From: Cryptomeria japonica
Lineage: Eukaryota > Streptophyta > Pinopsida > Cupressales > Cupressaceae
Assembly: GCF_030272615.1 (NCBI RefSeq)
Contig: NC_081408.1
Coordinates: 400,487,889 to 400,551,888 of the forward strand
DNA: 64,000 nt
Direction of reading: 5' to 3'
Below are positions 59,491-64,000 of this stretch, in pieces. A model generated the notes under the pieces. It saw only the letters and a list, made by a program, of their open reading frames with translations, searched no databases and was not told the DNA's origin. The position numbers and the translations under genes are program-made. How positions within the stretch are numbered: the stretch's first letter is position 1; every line of letters starts with the position of its first letter.

Positions 59491-60643
59491 TGTGTGTGTG
59501 AAAAAGTGAACCTGTAGCTACAAGCACAACACTTGAATTAAGTCATTATATGCGTGGTTAGTAATCAATAATCAATAAGTAATAAACCATAGAAAAGTGA
59601 CTAATTGCCTTCTAAAAGATGTGAGTATAAGATTGCTCTCAGATTTTTATAAGCAATACCAGTGACTAGACTACACCAAGACGAAGGATTTAATCTATAT
59701 GATATTCAGCTATATGGATGCAAGATGGATGAATAATTCAAGCAATAATCAATTCAAGCAACAATGGATGCAAGCAATAATGAATGAAAAATGAATGTAA
59801 ACAATCTAAAAAGTACAATAATCTTCAATGACTCTAGAGCGAAATTAGCATGATAATAATCTCCAAGCGTGTTCTCAAAAATCTCTGGGGTAAATTGGAA
59901 TGAGAACTGAAGACTGAATTTATAGAGAATCACAAGAGAGATGATGAAAAAGCTTAATTTTGGATTAATTGAAATAACTGAGAAATCATGTTTAGTTAAC
60001 CTTGAGATAGATTCCAATTATAGTTTAATTGAAATGCATTCAAATTAGAAGTCCAAGTTGCATTGGAAAATAATAATAAATTAATTCCATGCATATATGA
60101 TGAAAATAGATAATTCTTTAATTTATTCAAGAAAAAGGTCTTTTCAATGCAACTGAACTTCTTTTTCTGAAAAGCTTTGAGTTCCAATTTTAGAGAATAA
60201 TTCAATAATTCAATTAAATTGCTTTTCTGATTTCAAGTTCCAAATTTAGAAAAAGAAATAATATCTCAAGTTTGATTTCTCTCTCAATTCAATTCTTTTT
60301 TGTTTTTTTTTCAATTCAACTCTTTGTAATAAATTAATTCATCTTTTGTAATAAATTAATCCTTTTTGCATGATTGAATGGCAAATTTATTAATTAATTA
60401 AATATGCAAGGATATTTAATAAATTAAAATGGGATAATTGATCAAAATGATATTATTGGAAATGATTTGATTAATTAAATAAATATTTATTTAATATTGA
60501 GTAGTTGATTTGCCATGTGATATTTGATGATTAAAGAATTAATAATGTGCTCAAGATTGATTTAATTGCCTTTGGTTAGGACCTTGGTGATGTTGTTGAG
60601 ATTAGGGGCCCATGGTTTAGATGACCAATTTTAGGGTATTACA
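59491..60643 (-). repeat. LTR B, a diverged third LTR inside the Tat-like element
   Basis: It is about 1153 bp, same orientation and same ends as LTR A and LTR C (tgtgtgtgaaaaagtg to gggtattaca), but it differs in many places from both, for example in the first 120 bp. It is followed on the minus strand by a different leader from the one next to LTR C. Confidence 0.85.
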
Positions 60644-61362
60644 ACTATCTCTCTTGCACAAAGATTATCCCCCCTTTCGGAGGTGAACCGGGTAGCTTCT
60701 AATTTTAATTGGAACTAATAAGGGATTTGTTCGGCTCATCGACGTATAAACTCAATTAAGAGGTCTCCCAGCCTTGAAAACCAAGGTTTAATATACCCGA
60801 AGGTATAGAGGAGAGCTATTCTCGAGCACTGTCGTTGACTTGATTTTCATCAAATCATGTTTATTTTATAGTGGGTTGGAGTACTTGGAATTTAGTCATT
60901 CCCACTTGGGTCGTTCCCCTCTCACTGGTCATAATGGCTATAGAGTTATTAGCTCCTCGGGAGGGCAGGCCCGCTAAAGATGTACAAATATCAAACTTAA
61001 AGAAAACGCCTCAAGGGTCTAGATTTATGATTGTCTGTAAAGGCAAGAGCATACTCTCCTACCTCTTAGAATTTTCTTAAAACACGAAATACAAATTTGT
61101 TCTTTAACCAGATAGCAAGTTAGGTGCCTAAAAAAAAAGAATTTAATGAATACACAATGTTTGCTTGAATCTCCTCAGGCAACCTACAAAAACAACGAAT
61201 CAGTAGTCATATTGTCTTTGTGCGACGAGCATATTCTTCAACGAGCGTTCTGCAAAAATTGATTAGGCTATGAAAATAAATAAATAAATAAATAAAATAA
61301 ACAGTTAGTCTTGGAGGCCGAAAAAAAAGTAGTCTCGAGCCCCATGGTGGGCGCCAGAAACG
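60644..61362 (-). other. 719-bp leader segment between LTR C and LTR B
   Basis: Its right end is the leader of the outer element, with a primer-site-like tggcgcccaccatggggc on the minus strand. An (aaat)n microsatellite lies at about 61273-61302. No coding frame is supported. Confidence 0.55.
61339..61356 (-). promoter_or_regulatory. Primer binding site-like sequence next to LTR C
   Basis: The minus strand reads tggcgcccaccatggggc six bases from LTR C. Its position and TGG start fit a tRNA primer site. I cannot name the tRNA. Confidence 0.6.
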
Positions 61363-62504
61363 TGTGTGTGAAAAAGTGAAATAAGTCTGATAGTTGTAGG
61401 CACAACACTTCAATTAAGTCATTACATGTATGGTTAGACAGATATAAGCATGAATATGAAAACCATTACAAATCGACTAATTGCCTTCTAAAAGATACGA
61501 GTATAAGATTGCTCTCATATTTTTATAAGCAATACCAGTGATAGACTACACCAAGACAAAGGATTTAATCTATATGAGCATGAGATTAAGCTAAATGGAT
61601 GCAAGATGGATGAATAATTCAAGCAATATGGATTCAAGCAATCATAGAATAAACTAAATATGCAAAAAGCTAAACTAGGATGCAATAATCTCAAAAGGCA
61701 AGCATGATATATTCAATGACTCCAAAGTGAAAAGTGTATAATAATAAATCTCCAAGGTGATTTGAATGAGAGATGAAAGCTGAATTTATACAGAATTACA
61801 AGAGAGATCAAGAAAAAGCACAATTTAGGATAATTGACATAATTGAGAAATCAAATTCAGTTAACCTTGAGATAGATTCCAATTATAGTTTAATTGAAAT
61901 GCATTTAAATAAGAAGTTCAAGTTGCATTAGAAATAAGAATTAATTAATTCCATGCATTTGTGATAAAAATAGATAATTCTTTGATTTATTCAAGAAAAG
62001 AGTCTTTTCAATGCAACTGAACTTCTTTTTCTGAAAAGCTTTGAGTTCCAATTTTAGAGAAAGTAATTAAATTCCTTTTTTTTTCTTTGCTGATTTCAAG
62101 TTAATCTCAATTTAGAAAAAGAAATAATATCTCAAGTTTGATTTCTCTCAATTCAATTCTTTTATTTTATTTTCAATTTAACTCTTGCTTTATGATTAAT
62201 TCCTCTTTTGTAATAAATTAATTCTTTTTTTATGATTAAATGGCAAATTTATTAATTTAATTAAATATGCAAGGATATTTAATAAATTAAATAGGATAAT
62301 TGATCAAAATGATATTCTTGGAATGATTTAATTAATTAAATAAATATTTATTTAATATTGAGTATTTGATTTGCCATGTGACATTTGATGATTAAAGAAT
62401 TAATAATGTGCTCAAGATTGATTTAATTGCCTTTGGTTAGGACCTTGGTGATGTTGTCAAGATTAGGGGCCCATGGTTTAGGTAACCATTTTTAGGGTAG
62501 TACA
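61363..62504 (-). repeat. LTR C (5' LTR) of the Tat-like element
   Basis: It runs tgtgtgtgaaaaag to gggtagtaca on the plus strand, about 1142 bp, and closely matches LTR A. Confidence 0.88.
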
Positions 62505-62509
62505 TTTTC
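62505..62509. repeat. Probable target duplication of the Tat-like element (right)
   Basis: ttttc here matches ttttt at 44274-44278 with one C/T mismatch. It lies within the chromovirus codons for DEWK. Confidence 0.5.
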
Positions 62510-64000
62510 CACTCATCACCAGGTCTGATTTTGATCTGATGATATCCTGATTTCAGATCAATCTTTGAAAAATAGCATGATCCTCCAAGATAGTCCATTA
62601 GGTATTCAATCCTAGGCATAGGAAACTAGTACCTAATTGTGATCTTATTGATGGCCCTAGAATCGGTGCACATTCTCCAAGTTCCATTTTTTTTTGGTGC
62701 CAAAATGGTGGGTACAGCACATGGGCTCAAACTCTTCGTAATCAACCCCTTAATTAGAAGTTCTTGCACTTGTCTTGTTATCTCTTCATTCTGACTAGGA
62801 GTCATTTTGTAGGTAGCTTTGTTTGGAAAGGTTAAACCAGGGATTAGATCAATTTGATGACTGATATCTCTGATTGGAGGCAATTTATTAGGCATGTCTT
62901 TGGCCACAACTCCCTTGTATCTATCCATCGTGACTTCTAATTCACTAGGAATCTCCTTCTTTTCACCTTTTCCCTATTTAGGTTCATCCTTGGGTGAAAA
63001 ACTAAAGCATAACCTTGGGTCCCCTCTTGCTTGAGGATTTCAGAAAAATCCTTACCACTAAGCAACATGATATTTGGACTAACTATCTTCTCTTCCCCTT
63101 GATCAAGTAAAGGATCCATCCTAAATTATCTACCATTCTTAGTAATGATGTACATATTCTTCTCCCCATCATGTTATTCTTTGACATCATATTGCCAAGG
63201 GCGGCCTAACAATAGGTAACAAACATCCATAGGTAGGATATCACACAAGATCATATCCTTATAATCCCCCATTTCAAAATATACCTAAGTTTGTTCATCT
63301 ACCACTACATGTTGCCCCTTGTTAAGCCAAGACACCCTATAAGGACTCACATGTGGTAACCTTTTCAATTTTAATTTCTCTACCATTTCCAAAGAAACAA
63401 TATTCTCTGTCGATCCAGAATCAACAATTACCTTACAAACCTTATTATGAGACTTACAAGTGGTCTTGAAGAGTGACTTCCTTTGTGGAGGCTCCTTGTG
63501 TTGGGATACCTTCAATAATGTCCTTCGTAGCATGAGACTATCTCCACTCAAGGTAGGACCTGCATTTCCCATGGGAGAATTGACACTTTGACTATGATCC
63601 TCCTACACAAGTTGGTTCCTTCTTTCTGGTCCATGTGAACTAGAAGCTTTCTTAGGGCATCTACTCATGGTATGGCCCACTTGGTTGCAATTGTATCACT
63701 TGCCAGTGAAAACACACGGACCTCTTCCTTGACTTCCTTGTCTACCCCTGCCAAAAGGTCTCCTTCCTCCTCTAAAGCCTCCATTTCTATTATTGGATTC
63801 TCCATTAGGCTCTTGTTGACTAGAGTCACCATTTTTGTTAGGAGTGTTCCTTCCTCCATAGCCACCTCTACCTCTGAAATTTCTGCCTCCTCTTCCTCTA
63901 TTTTTTTGCTCTCCTCTCCTCTATATCTTATCTTCCACTCTCAATGCCAATTGAAAACACTTGTGTATAGTGTCCGGAGCCAAGATGCTTATCTCATCTT
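62505..64000 (-). pseudogene. Chromovirus 5' half: gag knuckle, protease, start of RT
   Basis: From high to low: a Gly-rich segment and a zinc knuckle YNCNQVGHTMSRC near 63665, whose first Cys codon is a TGA stop; protease CKVIVDSGSTENIVSLEM near 63400; then RT from DLIPGLTFPNKATYKM, NGTWRMCTDSRAINKIT, RY-stop-FPMPRIEYLMD and FSKIDLKSGYHQIKIRPGDEWK, where the Tat-like element interrupts it. The stop in RY-stop-FPMP is TAG where Trp is usual in this family. The gag continues beyond the window edge. The 3' half is at 41844-44278. Confidence 0.88.

Larger units (their letters stand above)
44279..62504 (-). mobile_element. Giant Tat/Ogre-like Gypsy with an antisense ORF and three LTRs
   Basis: The 18.2-kb block interrupts the chromovirus RT exactly between its DEWK motif (62505 side) and EWMVMPFG (44278 side). 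LTR A (44279-45422) and LTR C (61363-62504) are the outer pair and resemble each other most. A polypurine tract at 45423 and a primer-site-like sequence at 61340 fix the minus orientation. The order gag, protease, RT, RNase H, second RNase H, integrase, and the extra RNase H itself, point to the Tat lineage. A third LTR (59491-60643) and a plus-strand plant-mobile-domain ORF are additional. Confidence 0.85.

Noticed and set aside
59491-60643. LTR B as an independent solo LTR insertion
   Set aside because: Flanks show no clear 5-bp duplication by eye, and different leader segments follow on the two sides. It was kept as part of a three-LTR composite, though this remains open.

Overview
This window looks like repeat-rich nuclear DNA from a plant with a large genome, possibly a gymnosperm. 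That is inferred from the density and nesting of plant-type retroelements: Sirevirus-like and Tnt1-like Copia, a chromodomain Gypsy, a giant Tat/Ogre-like Gypsy, and an L1-type LINE with a plant RNase H. Nothing in the sequence identifies the species. I found no host gene, tRNA, rRNA, CRISPR or bacterial-style operon. Almost every coding tract is a decayed retroelement protein.

Layout. 1-7040: two diverged copies of an unrecognised protein family in opposite orientation (about 1010-3222 plus, 4111-5977 minus) between non-coding stretches. 7056-14635: a LINE bounded by a 15-bp near-perfect repeat, with an intact ORF1, a broken ORF2 (endonuclease, RT, RNase H) and an unexpected third ORF. 14860-17960: the 3' half of a Sirevirus-like Copia with its 3' LTR. 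17961-18412 and 31174-33114: one old minus-strand Copia, split by a 12.8-kb Sirevirus-like minus-strand element (18413-31173, duplication gtata). That element carries a gag and a large unknown ORF but no pol, and is itself split by a Tnt1-like Copia (24250-29265, duplication gtatg). 33115-40334: a complete plus-strand Sirevirus-like Copia (duplication catta), also inserted in the old Copia. 41844-44278 and 62505-64000: two halves of one minus-strand chromovirus, split by an 18.2-kb Tat-like Gypsy (44279-62504). The Tat-like element carries an antisense plant-mobile-domain ORF and three LTRs.

How the parts relate. Nesting gives a relative order of insertion, and perfect 5-bp target duplications confirm three of the insertions. 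Two features cut across element families. First, reading frames stay open for kilobases except for stop codons, and nearly all of these are explained by C-to-T change at CAG, CAA, CGA or TGG codons. TAG dominates, as expected if methylated CHG sites decay. Second, the third ORF of the LINE and the large ORF of the pol-less Sirevirus appear to share a domain, which suggests a cargo family moved by unrelated element classes.

Limits: all translations and alignments were done by eye. Frameshift positions, domain edges and family names are approximate, and no database was consulted.
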